Shown here piece by piece: positions 34,101-40,620 of a stretch of DNA of 64,000 nt (positions within the stretch are counted from its first letter, which is position 1; each line of letters starts with the position of its first letter). The notes beneath the pieces were generated by a model. The model was not told the origin of the DNA. It saw nothing but the letters and a program-made list of their open reading frames with translations, and did no database searches. The stretch spans positions 5,601,001-5,665,000 of the forward strand of contig NC_051087.1 of NCBI RefSeq assembly GCF_901709675.1. The letters are read 5' to 3'. The stretch is from Syngnathus acus. Lineage: Eukaryota; Chordata; Actinopteri; Syngnathiformes; Syngnathidae. The translations under genes were made by a program, and so were the position numbers.

Positions 34101-37048
34101 GATCGCTGACAATGTTGAGTAGAAATTGGAGTCTTCCAATCTTGTCATTAATTAGATTACAACATATTTCAGAGTTTGATTGTGAATAGAAACCTTGACT
34201 CATGTAAAAAAAAAAAGTGTGTATTTTGATCATAAGCCTCATTTGACTGTACCGTATTAAAAAGCCCTTTTTTTTTGTTTTGTTTTAATTTTCTGGGTGT
34301 GTCACTAGGTGACGATGGAAGAACGGTTAAAACATTTTGAAGCTCATTTTGAAGCTCTTTCATCAGTTATTTATTCATGATGAATGAATGAATGAATGAA
34401 TGAACATAACGAACCTGGACTTAGCCAGCCATCAATTTAGGCGTTGACTGTTTTTGTTTTATTAATTAAATTTATACACTTTGTATGCGGCCATAGTTGT
34501 TTTGAAAGTATTCTATAAATAAATTTCAGTTGGATTTCAGCAAACAAAAATAAATTAATTTTGCAATTTTGAACACTTCCTTTAGGATTCCATTTGATAT
34601 GTTCTTGCAGCAGTCTGCAACATGCAGACTTTATAAATAAATACTCTACAAGGGCATCCTACTGCTCTCCATTATTATTTCAGCCTTTGCCAATCACAGC
34701 CATTACGGAAGGCCAAGATTTCTGGACTGGACTGGTGTTAATCCTCAATAATTAAGCCGGCTGACCTTAGCATTACCACCCTCCTGTCAGACACTTCATC
34801 GCTGGACATAGGGTGGGCTCACATGACTGACACATCTGTGCCTCTGTGTGTGCGTGTGTGACGGTGCTGACGTTTTGGGCAATTAGCAGTTCCCATGTGG
34901 CTTCACCCAAAACAACAACAACAACAAAAAACAACTAACATAACTTTGACCGAGGATAATCATTTGCGCTTGTGGGTGTGCGTAAACGTGATTGAGCAGT
35001 TACTGTGCAGAAGAAGAGGGGACGCGTTCCCTTGATGGGGAACATGACGCAGATGTGCATGCGTCAGTGGTCGCACATACACACAAGATGCAAAGAGCCA
35101 TCTGACGTGAATAATTTAGATGTTGTGTGGAAGAGCATGTGGAGCGAGAGATCAGAGTAAAGCAAGGTAAGAGCCGTTCAGATAAAAAAAAAAAAAAAAA
35201 AACATACGTAGATTCTGTGGATAGTACTTGAGGAAGAAAAGCGAGAGATGAGAGGATAGAAACAATAGGCCGCTCGTCCTTTCCCCCCCATAAGCGCGGA
35301 CTATAAAGGCAGCCGGTGTGATTATCCACACTTGAGCGGCTTCACTCGCGAAGACACTCTTGAGCTTCCGACTACCGGTGCATAATGTTCTCCTAATGGA
35401 CTCCACTAACACTAACATCACCATCTGCATTAATGGACTGCTGCTAACACTAACAAAAGCACCGAGTGCAGCCTTTACACACTTATTGACTTCTAAAGAA
35501 ACCCCCTCTTCCGAGCTTTCAGCTTTGTCAGCATTAATATTTCTAATTTACAATCTATGAGTACAAGAAGGGAAATGAAAAGTATAACTCGCTATAGTCT
35601 GAATTCTAAGTAAGGTCCAGGTGAGGGATGTGGGTTACGTTAGAAGAAATAAAAGCCTTTGGATTTAGAATGTTGTGTTTGGAAAATGGAGGCGAAGTCA
35701 GCTGGTTTGTGTGATGGCACTGACCTCTTAGCACGCTTAGCCGGGTGGAGGACGTGAGCTCTCCTGCCGAGTTAGAGGCGTGGCATTCGTAAATAGCCTC
35801 ATCTCTGGGGGTCCGGAGAGGCTGGATTCTCAGGACTGAGCCAGACCCGTCGTCAAATTCAATCACCTGCGTAAAAGATAACATATGATGTTGGATAAGT
35901 CGTAGTTGGGACATGTCAAGCGTTTCGACCAGCCTGGAAATACATTTTGCATTTCTCGAGCGCCAAGATTTATGCCAACCAACTTTGGCCCGAGCGTAAT
36001 GACTAAAGAAGTTAAAAAATCTCCAATGTCATTTTCATACAATGTGTACGAGATTTATAATACCTTTTGGTGGACTGTACTTGGATTAAAATACCCTTGA
36101 ATATGATTAGTGCATGCTATGTGAGAGATCAGGATTTTGAATTCTCAGAAAGCTTTCGCTGACTGTAATCCAATAAATCAAACATCCCCGCAGTTACTCC
36201 CAATGAACAGGACAAGCTCAACACTATAGGCTCGGGTTCTGTATTCCTGATTAAAAAAGAAAACATCTCTGTCTTTCAATCACAACCAAGTTGATAGAAG
36301 GGAGGTAAATAGACTTATCATGCTTCGAAAGCGCCTTGACCTCTGAGTGACACTGAGAGAGGCGGATTCAGCATGTCCTTCTGAGGTTGACTTGCAAGGG
36401 AAGCTAAGGTTAAAGCCTGTGGGAAACTAATAATCATTTCTGAATCCCACAGACTGTCAACCAAAGCGAAAGAGTACGACAGTGTTCTTTAAAAAATAAA
36501 AAAAATAAAATAAATGAATATCAGACCAGTATAAGACTGATTTTTTTTAAAACCGCTTTTGTACAGTATTATTGGATCTCATTAAATCGTGCAGGAGTCA
36601 CTAAGGAAGTTCTGTATATTTAACTGTATGGGTCATTGTTAAACACTTTTTGAAGGGGTCTGTTGGCAGAACGTGCTATTCTAAATAGTTTTGAAAAAGC
36701 TAAAAGTCTCAATGAACTGCCAAGTCTAGCTTCTGTCAAATCAAAAAGGATTTATCACCAATCTCCATTTTATTCCAAAGCAAACAAAATTAACTTTTCT
36801 TCTTCATGAAAAAAAAAAAACACCTACAGCATTTTGAGCAATATTGTTCTCGTTGGATGAAATACAAAGAAAATGTCAATGCTTAGGGCCTTGGGCTCAT
36901 ACCTCAAATCTCTGATTGCTGACTTTTTTGCCTTTCTTGTTCCACACAATCTTGGGCTGCGGCTCGCCGGCGGCCTGGCACACGAACGATGCCACGCCGC
37001 CTTGGACTCCTGTTTGGTCTTCTGGGGTTCGGGTAAATCGTGGAGGGG
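2451..37048 (-). CDS. ptprd: LAR-family receptor tyrosine phosphatase, PTPRD-like, partial gene of 32 exons
   Basis: This single-pass neuronal membrane receptor has cell-adhesion-like Ig and FNIII repeats outside and tyrosine phosphatase domains inside. Known relatives act as presynaptic organisers and axon-guidance receptors. The exons listed separately join in frame into 1635 codons: Ig1-3 (about residues 1-298), FN1-8 (299-1145), a furin-type site (1160-1163), the membrane segment (about 1250-1272), the juxtamembrane wedge and D1 (to 1635). Catalytic Cys is residue 1539 and Arg is 1545. PTPRD is preferred over PTPRS and PTPRF because of QGSLPET and [15 protein letters not shown] in D1, [14 protein letters not shown] in FN8, [13 protein letters not shown] before the membrane, and SKPDRKRAE plus [11 protein letters not shown] after it. 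A few spots (EDQLPSGF in Ig2) look more like PTPRS. The signal exon, D2 and stop codon are outside the window or unseen. Teleosts carry ptprda and ptprdb; the copy is not resolved. Confidence 0.9.
2737..4116. other. ptprd intron inside the D1 P-loop
   Basis: This intron splits the HCSAGVGR signature motif after HC. It contains a 19-nt A run near 2766-2784 and a long CT-rich stretch (about 3340-3660). No exon-like segment is seen. Confidence 0.8.
4117..4271 (-). CDS. ptprd: Exon: D1, WPD loop and first half of the P-loop
   Basis: 51 codons plus 2 nt (residues 1489-1539): [40 protein letters not shown], then PMIVHC. The WPD aspartate (residue 1507) and the catalytic cysteine (1539) are present. 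The exon ends CACTGCAG before GTGAGT, splitting the Ser of HCSAGVGR across the intron. His in VRHFQF replaces the Gln (VRQFQF) found in mammalian members. Confidence 0.96.
4272..8016. other. Two ptprd introns (4272-5489, 5610-8016), no other coding
   Basis: The introns flank the CDQYWP exon at 5490-5609. An A run lies at about 5700-5714. A GC-richer patch near 5980-6410 gives a plus-strand open frame of 141 codons with no recognisable protein features. A short direct repeat of the AGCTC pentamer occurs at about 6230-6250. Nothing else is supported. Confidence 0.7.
5490..5609 (-). CDS. ptprd: Exon: D1, CDQYWP segment
   Basis: 40 codons in phase 0 (residues 1449-1488): [20 protein letters not shown], then [20 protein letters not shown] before GTAACG. 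The acceptor is ATTTTTAG. Mammalian members have YCVRTF or YTVRTF; here YSVRTF. Confidence 0.96.
8017..8192 (-). CDS. ptprd: Exon: D1 core
   Basis: 2 nt plus 58 codons (residues 1390-1448): [40 protein letters not shown], then [14 protein letters not shown] before [17 protein letters not shown] and the DFWRMVWE motif are classic PTP elements. QGSLPET, with Ser, is PTPRD-like; PTPRS and PTPRF have [15 protein letters not shown] is divergent from the mammalian EQRSATVV. Confidence 0.97.
8332..8415. repeat. AT dinucleotide microsatellite with TTA tail
   Basis: About 32 TA units (8332-8395) run straight into about seven TAT/TTA units. The array lies about 140 nt upstream (in transcript sense) of the acceptor of the D1 exon at 8017-8192. 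Just before it, a segment of about 32 bp (starting TTAGAAATAAACCTGATTA) is tandemly duplicated at about 8242-8303. Confidence 0.97.
9799..9847. repeat. CA microsatellite, interrupted
   Basis: An interrupted CA array next to a C run, inside the ptprd intron 8193-10491. A further short GT run is at about 9887-9906. Confidence 0.95.
9968..10124. repeat. GT microsatellites
   Basis: Two GT arrays, at about 9968-9987 and 10065-10124, in the intron upstream of the D1 core exon. Open frames here that read CVCVCV or THTHTH are products of the repeat. Confidence 0.95.
10492..10615 (-). CDS. ptprd: Exon: D1 start with the KNRY motif
   Basis: 41 codons plus 1 nt (residues 1349-1389): [20 protein letters not shown], then [24 protein letters not shown] at 1369-1372 is the phosphotyrosine recognition loop of classical tyrosine phosphatases. 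The acceptor is GCCTTGCAG, the donor GTAAGA. Confidence 0.97.
11176..11330 (-). repeat. Degraded LINE/SINE 3' tail, minus orientation
   Basis: The segment GAGCCTATCCCAAGCTGACT, followed by a GGGCG stretch, then ACTGGTCGCTTCGTCAATTG, is the reverse of a tail sequence shared by many teleost non-LTR elements (usually ending in ATGGATGG repeats). Family recognition is from memory and the copy is old. Confidence 0.6.
12722..12852 (+). repeat. Degraded LINE/SINE 3' tail, plus orientation
   Basis: This is the same tail family as the copy at 11176-11330 but in the opposite direction: GACAACCAGTCAAGGC, then GCCCAAAGTCAGCTGAG, GGTTAAGTGGTA and a terminal run of degenerate GAATGAATAA. Both copies lie in the intron 10616-13036. 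Confidence 0.55.
13037..13134 (-). CDS. ptprd: Exon: wedge segment before D1
   Basis: 2 nt plus 32 codons (residues 1316-1348): [20 protein letters not shown], then [13 protein letters not shown] before GTAGGA. This helix-turn-helix wedge packs on D1 in the LAR family. Residue matches to human PTPRD ([20 protein letters not shown]) are high. Confidence 0.96.
13135..14240. other. ptprd intron between wedge and juxtamembrane exons
   Basis: This AT-rich intron has homopolymer runs (A at about 13462-13480, T at about 13765-13776, A at about 13909-13920). The optional juxtamembrane exon known from mammals was not found in it. Confidence 0.7.
14241..14353 (-). CDS. ptprd: Exon: juxtamembrane region
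   Basis: 1 nt, 37 codons and 1 nt (residues 1278-1315): [20 protein letters not shown], then [18 protein letters not shown]. The acceptor is TTTGCAG, the donor [17 protein letters not shown] is typical of PTPRD; PTPRF and PTPRS have other residues. A mammalian optional exon that follows it (beginning SDDSGYPG) was looked for in 13135-14240 and not seen. Confidence 0.96.
14670..14681 (-). CDS. ptprd: Microexon meD (12 nt, SKPD) after the membrane segment
   Basis: The 12 nt CAAACCTGACAG sit after a long pyrimidine-rich acceptor (CTTCTCTCCATCTGGATCCAG) and before GTAACA. Inclusion changes FK-RKRAE to FK-SKPD-RKRAE, the SKPDRKRAE form known in mammalian PTPRD and the NKPDS form in PTPRS. Phase 1+9+2 is neutral. 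It lies just inside the membrane and could alter D1 positioning; that effect is inference. Confidence 0.9.
15257..15416. repeat. ATCC (GATG in transcript sense) tetranucleotide array, about 40 copies
   Basis: An almost uninterrupted 160-bp array. It ends 18 nt from the 3' boundary of the transmembrane exon at 15435, so in transcript sense the intron reads GTAAGCAAAGTAAATAGC and then the array. A 21-bp segment (AAGGATCTAGATTTCATATCC) is duplicated in tandem immediately beside it at about 15219-15260. Long open frames reading HPSI or MDGW here are artefacts of the array. Confidence 0.98.
15435..15595 (-). CDS. ptprd: Exon: transmembrane segment
   Basis: 53 codons plus 2 nt (residues 1221-1273): [36 protein letters not shown], then the hydrophobic helix [16 protein letters not shown] and the stop-transfer lysine. 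It starts after CTCTCCCACAG and ends AAA AG before GTAAGC. A long GATG tetranucleotide array begins 18 nt into the following intron. Confidence 0.97.
15669..15893 (-). CDS. ptprd: Exon: membrane-proximal segment 2 with furin-type site
   Basis: 75 codons in phase 0 (residues 1146-1220): [40 protein letters not shown], then [18 protein letters not shown] before GTAAGA. RIRR at residues 1160-1163 fits the R-x-R-R furin consensus. LAR-family receptors are cut here in the secretory route into two non-covalently held chains. The residues around the site differ from the mammalian RKRRS sequence, but the dibasic core is kept. Confidence 0.94.
16883..16976 (-). CDS. ptprd: Exon: membrane-proximal segment 1
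   Basis: 1 nt plus 31 codons (residues 1114-1145): [20 protein letters not shown], then [12 protein letters not shown] before GTGGGT. Human PTPRD has [20 protein letters not shown] at this point, so identity is clear. Confidence 0.95.
17774..18030 (-). CDS. ptprd: Exon: FN8, second part
   Basis: 85 codons plus 2 nt (residues 1029-1113): [50 protein letters not shown] and [14 protein letters not shown]. The last two segments are the clearest PTPRD-specific signatures outside the cell; PTPRS and PTPRF differ strongly here. It ends GTC AA before GTAAGG; the split Lys is completed by the next exon. Confidence 0.96.
18110..18204 (-). CDS. ptprd: Exon: FN8, first part
   Basis: 2 nt plus 31 codons (residues 997-1028): [20 protein letters not shown], then [12 protein letters not shown] before GTAGGA. 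It corresponds to human [20 protein letters not shown]. The loop after SWE is one residue shorter than in human PTPRD. Confidence 0.94.
18528..19115 (-). CDS. ptprd: Exon: FN6 and FN7 in one 588-nt exon
   Basis: 2 nt, 195 codons and 1 nt (residues 801-996), the largest exon. FN6 is [20 protein letters not shown] to [11 protein letters not shown], including GYRLTFGR and [18 protein letters not shown]7 is [20 protein letters not shown] to [14 protein letters not shown], including [15 protein letters not shown] and [18 protein letters not shown]. The acceptor is TTTTTTATAG and the donor GTAGGA. N-x-S/T sequons such as NSS are seen. Confidence 0.95.
19347..19464 (-). CDS. ptprd: Exon: FN5, second half
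   Basis: 39 codons plus 1 nt (residues 762-800): [20 protein letters not shown], then [19 protein letters not shown]. The donor is GTAAGT, the acceptor [17 protein letters not shown] is conserved in all LAR-family members; the linker after it (VAICTALP) is divergent from the mammalian TTGAVP. Confidence 0.94.
19567..19593 (-). CDS. ptprd: Microexon meC (27 nt, WEYDQSAQY) in FN5
   Basis: Nine codons in phase 0 between a CAATACTCAG acceptor and a GTGAGT donor. The peptide WEYDQSAQY aligns without gaps to WEFDDTTEH of human PTPRD and to the alternatively spliced nine-residue insert in the fifth FNIII repeat of LAR. It sits between introns of only 101 and 102 nt. Inclusion is neutral for frame. 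Whether it is skipped in this species is not shown by sequence. Confidence 0.92.
19695..19888 (-). CDS. ptprd: Exon: FN5, first half
   Basis: 2 nt plus 64 codons (residues 688-752): [35 protein letters not shown], ending KDILIEDSQ before GTAACC. The [13 protein letters not shown] stretch is diagnostic of the LAR family fifth FNIII repeat. Confidence 0.96.
20796..21089 (-). CDS. ptprd: Exon: FN4, complete
   Basis: 2 nt, 97 codons and 1 nt (residues 590-687) encode a whole FNIII repeat: [51 protein letters not shown], ending IRTEED before GTATG. In the mammalian LAR family FN4 to FN7 can be skipped in short isoforms; here FN4 is one cassette exon with phase-compatible ends. Confidence 0.95.
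21862..22006 (-). CDS. ptprd: Exon: FN3, second half
   Basis: 48 codons plus 1 nt (residues 542-589): [20 protein letters not shown], then [20 protein letters not shown]. The acceptor is TTCCCTTTAG and the donor is GTAAGT. The overhang C joins CA of the next exon to make Pro. Confidence 0.94.
22146..22291 (-). CDS. ptprd: Exon: FN3, first half
   Basis: 2 nt plus 48 codons (residues 493-541): [20 protein letters not shown], then [20 protein letters not shown] and DDTEE, ending before GTGAGC. The intron separating it from the FN2 exon is 77 nt. Confidence 0.95.
22369..22516 (-). CDS. ptprd: Exon: FN2, second half
   Basis: 49 codons plus 1 nt (residues 444-492): [20 protein letters not shown], then [20 protein letters not shown]. 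The donor is GTAAGG. The preceding intron is only 95 nt long and its 3' end is a TG-rich run ending TTCTGCAG, so the usual pyrimidine tract is partly replaced by a TG microsatellite. Confidence 0.95.
22528..22551. repeat. Short CA microsatellite inside a 95-nt intron
   Basis: CA repeats (TG in transcript sense) occupy a quarter of the short intron 22517-22611 and lie just upstream of the acceptor for the second FN2 exon. Confidence 0.9.
22612..22737 (-). CDS. ptprd: Exon: FN2, first half
   Basis: 42 codons in phase 0 (residues 402-443): [20 protein letters not shown], then [20 protein letters not shown], ending NQ before GTATTT. The acceptor is TCTTAG. The motif WxEPEEPNGxxxGYRVYY is characteristic of FN2 in the LAR family. 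Confidence 0.95.
22887..23084 (-). CDS. ptprd: Exon: FN1 second half to FN2 start
   Basis: 66 codons in phase 0 (residues 336-401). It starts [20 protein letters not shown], continues [20 protein letters not shown], and ends [10 protein letters not shown] before GTAAGG. The tyrosine corner of FN1 (YSHYDFRV) is intact. Confidence 0.95.
23332..23441 (-). CDS. ptprd: Exon: FN1, first half
   Basis: 2 nt plus 36 codons (residues 299-335). It reads [13 protein letters not shown] and then [20 protein letters not shown], with the conserved FNIII tryptophan. It ends IIQ before GTAAGT and begins after TTCCTTCAG. Confidence 0.96.
24052..24321 (-). CDS. ptprd: Exon: Ig3
   Basis: 2 nt, 89 codons and 1 nt (residues 209-298) cover the whole third Ig domain. 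It starts [12 protein letters not shown], has the cysteines in VNITCVAVG and NYTCVAMS and the tryptophan in [15 protein letters not shown], and ends VAQIIVK before GTGAGT. The match to mammalian PTPRD is near-complete. GC content is higher than in the surrounding introns. Confidence 0.96.
24776..24787 (-). CDS. ptprd: Microexon meB (ELRE)
   Basis: The 12 nt AGCTCCGAGAAG follow a CCCTCGGCAG acceptor and precede GTTGGT. With split-codon bases they encode E-L-R-E, exactly the four-residue meB insert between Ig2 and Ig3 in the LAR family, which changes linker flexibility and partner choice. Phase 2+9+1 is interchangeable with its neighbours. The donor GTTGGT is a weak match to consensus, as expected for a regulated microexon. 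Confidence 0.92.
25790..25900 (-). CDS. ptprd: Exon: Ig2, last part
   Basis: 2 nt, 36 codons and 1 nt (residues 168-204). It reads [19 protein letters not shown] and then [16 protein letters not shown], carrying the second Ig2 cysteine. The donor is GTAAGAG. The overhang G pairs with either meB (giving Glu) or the Ig3 exon (giving Val), which is the classic meB insertion point. Confidence 0.95.
27357..27374 (-). CDS. ptprd: Microexon meA, 18-nt part (GGTPIR)
   Basis: The 18 nt GTGGCACGCCCATACGAG sit between CCCACTCAG and GTAAGA and encode G-G-T-P-I-R, identical to the PTPRD meA hexapeptide. It is flanked by long introns (27375-29535 upstream, 25901-27356 downstream). Phase 2+15+1 allows all four combinations with the 9-nt exon. 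The exact peptide match makes this call strong despite the tiny size. Confidence 0.93.
29536..29544 (-). CDS. ptprd: Microexon meA, 9-nt part (ESF)
   Basis: The 9 nt AGTCCTTTG lie between a TTTTTAACCACAG acceptor and a GTAAGT donor. With flanking split-codon bases it encodes E-S-F, matching the mammalian ESI tripeptide of the meA insert in Ig2. Phase (2+6+1) is the same as the neighbouring exons, so it can be included or skipped without frame loss. The family's meA insert of 3, 6 or 9 residues is known to alter synaptic ligand binding. Support is position, phase, splice sites and peptide match. Confidence 0.85.
30617..30805 (-). CDS. ptprd: Exon: Ig2, first part
   Basis: 2 nt, 62 codons and 1 nt (residues 96-158). 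It opens [19 protein letters not shown] and contains [20 protein letters not shown], then [11 protein letters not shown]. It ends TCA G before GTAACC, exactly the point where mini-exon A is inserted in mammalian PTPRD, PTPRS and PTPRF. Skipping both meA exons gives S-G-ALQIE in frame. Confidence 0.95.
32827..33186. mobile_element. Non-autonomous inverted-repeat DNA element (MITE), 360 bp
   Basis: The ends are perfect 15-bp inverted repeats, CCGTATTTTCCGCAC and GTGCGGAAAATACGG, flanked on both sides by TA (32825-32826 and 33187-33188), consistent with a TA target duplication. Inside are repeated motifs of the type TATAAGGCGCACC and a 27-bp direct repeat (ATAACTCAACGTTGCTCAAA and onward at about 32925, with a near copy at about 33004). 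There is no transposase frame. Elements with this TATAAGGCGCACC signature are widespread in fish. It sits in the Ig1-Ig2 intron. Confidence 0.85.
34377..34404. repeat. TGAA tetranucleotide repeat
   Basis: About six to seven copies of TGAA in the Ig1-Ig2 intron. Confidence 0.9.
35725..35866 (-). CDS. ptprd: Exon: Ig1, second half
   Basis: 47 codons plus 1 nt (residues 49-95). It starts [17 protein letters not shown] after a TTTTACGCAG acceptor, carries the second Ig cysteine in [13 protein letters not shown] and ends STRLSVLR before the donor GTCAGT. Family members have a closely similar sequence with YECVA; the His after Cys is a local change. The 1-nt overhang G pairs with AG of the next exon to make Glu. 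Confidence 0.95.
36903..37048 (-). CDS. ptprd: Exon: Ig1, first half
   Basis: This is the first recognisable coding exon: 2 nt of a split codon plus 48 codons (residues 1-48). It starts after a CACAG acceptor and ends GAG before GTATGAG. It begins [17 protein letters not shown], contains the first Ig cysteine (FVCQAAG) and the tryptophan of [15 protein letters not shown]. The lysine cluster KKGKK corresponds to the heparan-sulphate binding patch known on Ig1 of this family. The missing first base of the opening codon must come from the signal-peptide exon, which I did not find upstream. Confidence 0.95.
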
Positions 37049-40000
37049 CTGTGTGAAAAGAAACATGGAAAAAGTCAACACGAGTGTGTGATCTAACGAG
37101 GGCAGTTTTGATTTATGCAACACGGTATGCATTACCACACCGAACGTATTTACACATAGCTGCATCCTTTAGTGGATTATTGTATTTTTAAAATGCACTC
37201 AGGCACCAAATATACCGACATACTACTGATGTACTGCAATAATCTTTCATTTGCGCATCTGCAGCACTTACTGAACGACTGCGCTAATAAAAAGAGAGAT
37301 GAAGGCCATTTAAATCGGCGCATGCGATGATTCAGTCAGTCCCACTTCTTCAGATGTGAAAGATCCCATGAGTCATTAAAATAGTTGGAAATTGTCAATG
37401 TTTTAAGAGTGTAAACTGATTCCGGCAGTTCCCCTACGACCGCTAACGAAAGCGTGTGGCCCGTTTCTGCAAGTGTCTTATTTATTTTTCTGCGTTGACG
37501 TTCCACTGTGTTCCGCCATGTTCTTCTCTTTGCCTCGGCACCACCAAAGAAGCTTAATATTTCTGTGCCATAAAGGATTTATGAAGACTTACTTCTGACA
37601 TGACCACTAAAGCCTCCTCATTCGAGGGACGCCAACAATATCATAACCACTGCCTTGGCGGGATTGTGACATCACGACATCAGAAAGATTCGGCACGTCA
37701 GTCACGGCACGTCATCGGCCGCTCGCCTAATGGCATTCCCGCCAAACCAGAAAATCCCTACTTAAGGGCTTAGTGCCAACTGCCCTGACAAAGGGAGAGG
37801 AATTGCTTTTTGCTGTTTCAAAAGGAAGGAGGCAGAGTGGCTAAGCTTCGCAGAGAGTGTTGGAAGCATGGGGGGGACAGAATGGGAGAATGGCTGCGAT
37901 AAAGGGAGAGATGAGCGAGACAGATGGAGAGGAGAGTCAAGGCGGAGAGCGTCTGGCTACTCCAAGTGGCAAACCAGACAAGGAAGGAGGAAAATGACGA
38001 CTGCTCAGTCATCTGCTTCAGAGTCAGCTATTGAACTTGCAGCCAATTGCTGTTTACAGCTAGCATAGCAAGACGAGGATGCTCAATTTTTGTTCATAAT
38101 TTTTTCTCAAAAAGTGACATGGAAAACTATGGGCTTGATTTGCGGAAATAAAAGCATAGTTGATTGCTCACGCCTACTAAACATGCAACATTGCTGCAAA
38201 GTTCATGCATATGAATGCTGGCTTAAGCATAAACTATTTGATTTATCATAACTCAGATGGTTTGTGGTTGATGATTTTGGATGTGGATTAGTCCAAAATG
38301 ACGATTTTTTTAAAATTTAATTTGTAATACTATTTTGGTTTTCATCTTTTACTAACACCCATTTCATCACTTTAAACGTCTATTTCGAAAAGCATCAGGG
38401 CAAACCAAATACACGGTATGGTTGTAGATTTTAGTGTTGCTGAAATTATTATTTTTTTGGGCATTTGGAAAGCGATACACAGACTCAGTGTGGTTGCTGT
38501 AACACTAGTGCAGTTCCTAGCAACACAAGCCCATTTTTTCCAGTATGATATTCTCAATTCTGTCATTATACAAGCACCATTAAGCCACCACGCCGGGTTT
38601 CAAGAAACTGCCCAATCCATCTCTAATTCAAAATTTACAGACTCATCTCAAACAACAGATTGACTCGGTTGGGCAAAAACAAAAGAAAAAATAGTTAGCT
38701 GCAGCCCCGAGCAGCGTAGCCGGCGCGCAAACTGTGCATTAATTTCCCGGGACGCACGAGCCAGTGAGCAAATGTGCACGCTCCCATCTGAGAGGTACCG
38801 AACGAGGGAGAAGCGAAAGGATGAGGAGCGGTAGACTCGCCCTCTTAATCCTCTTGCTAATCTCTCCCCCGCAAAACAAATGAAAAGTGTAAAGCCAGTC
38901 GAGGCAGACTAAAAAGAACGGCAGATCTTTCACTTCATTTTTTTTATCCCTCATCCCACTTGCCTTCATTCAAATACTCAAGCTCATGTGATTGTTTGAG
39001 TCTCTCCTCCCCTCAAAGGTTGCTTTTCCAAGAGTGTGCACTCGATTCTTCATCCGCCCTATCATGTCTTCCCTGCTCTGCAGCTGCTACCTCTTTCATC
39101 CTCCTCCTCGTTACTCTTTCTTCATCTCCTCCCTCCATCTCTGGGGTGTTATGTAAGTCCTCCTGTCACACTGACTGACTTAATGAGGGGAGGGGGTGTG
39201 CAACCGTATGCTCTTCTCTTGTCTCAATTCAGCCTTCCAATTTCACTTCCCTCCACCCCACTCTTTGTTTACCATCGTCTTCATTTCACATCACTTATCG
39301 TCTTTTTCTCCCAATCTGTAAGCGATCACGTCTCAAGCCCAGTGATGGAATTTACCGTATTTTTCAACCATGTCAAATGAGTGGTTGGCATGACAAGCCA
39401 AAACTTGAAAGAGGAAGTTCGAGGTTTCGCAGTGATAATCTATCTCCTCGGTTTGACCCAAGATGGAAATGAGGGGGAAATTACTGAGTGGTACCGCAGC
39501 AAGAGATTTAGATGGAATTAGACGGTGCCAATCTTCCCCTCTCCGCGTGTGTGTGTGCGCATGTGTGTATTTTTGTATGTGCTCAATGTTCTGCTGGAGG
39601 CAGGATGGCCTACATAAAGGTCGGCATATAGTGGGATCTGATCTACACAGCAGATGGCAGGGATTACAGAGTCAGCGCCTTACACTGGACAACTTTTTTA
39701 AGTTAAAATGTGTGTAAACCTTGATCCCAAGGTAGAAACTTCTCATTTGCTACTACTACTGAATTTAAGGCCAAATACAAGTACTGTAATTTTTTTTAGA
39801 TTGTTTTTTCGCTTTAAAAATGATCCAAAACTGTCCGCCTCATTTACTCGATTCCTTACGTTACGCAATTGACAACTGACAATTCATCATTGAGGATATA
39901 TCTTCATTTGCTCTTTCCTTGTAAGTAGCTAAACAAAAAAAACAGCCACTGCATGAAAGCTGAGTACAATGTGATGTGGCTGTGTCTTCCTTATAGCTGT

Positions 40001-40427
40001 TTTTCTGTTTTCTAATTCAGTAAACTGTGACAAATGTAACATTTGGATAAACCCTCCGTGAGATAACCTGCACACTGCGCAGGGACGATAAAGGTTCCGC
40101 ATTGTAGCGCTTCTAAAAAGACCAAGAACAAGATTAATTTAAGCTAAGGGCAATGTGTACAAAGATAATGTAGCTGAAAAATACTTTCTTATCCCAAAGG
40201 GCCACGACTTGGGAGTTGCAGATAGAAGCAGAAAACCTGCATGGTGTGTGTGATATACAAGAACATGAAGATAAAGGTAAGTGAAAAAAGGCGGACCATA
40301 GGCGGGAGCTTCCTATGGAAATATTCATGCCGCAGTATTTGTTGGAACACGGCTGGTAGACGAGGCAGGCCATTCGGGAGTTTGCCCAGTGGTTCCTGGT
40401 AGGGTTCTATTGGGGTTATAACTTCTG

Positions 40428-40620
40428 GATGCCTCCCTGGTGAGGTGTTCCGGCCATGTCCACCGAGCAGAAAATGAAAACACGTCGCAGAGACTATTTG
40501 TTGAGGCTGCCCTAGTGTCCTCTCGGCGGAATTGGACAAGGTGGCCAGGCATCCTTCTGGGAATCCCTTATTAGACTGCTTCGCCCTCGACCCAGACATG
40601 GTTAAGAAGAGGAACATGGA
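40428..40620 (+). repeat. Degraded non-LTR retrotransposon (LINE) 3' end
   Basis: GATGCCTCCCTGGTGAGGTG, then TTCCGGCCATGTCC, GCAGAGACTATTTGTTGAGG, AATTGGACAAGGTGGCCAGG and TTAGACTGCTTCGCCCTCGA follow, in order, the end of a LINE reading frame common in teleosts (peptide equivalent GRRRRDYL and later DEVARHPSG). The frame has decayed; only the last 200 bp or so can be matched by eye. The family name is not assigned. Confidence 0.65.

Larger units (their letters stand above)
24788..35724. other. Long ptprd introns around the Ig2 exons and meA microexons
   Basis: This stretch contains, besides the exons listed separately (25790-25900, 27357-27374, 29536-29544, 30617-30805), only AT-rich intron. 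It holds homopolymer runs (26538-26553, 29870-29884), a purine-rich area at about 27405-27520, a TAA run near 31287-31303, and the inverted-repeat element at 32827-33186. I see no other coding exon. Confidence 0.75.

Noticed and set aside
36824-37165. Minus-strand open frame of 113 codons over the Ig1 exon
   Set aside because: It is a different frame from the conserved Ig1 reading ([13 protein letters not shown]) and crosses the acceptor and donor.
40189-40617. Minus-strand 142-codon open frame
   Set aside because: It is antisense to the degraded LINE tail at 40428-40620 and does not resemble a protein.
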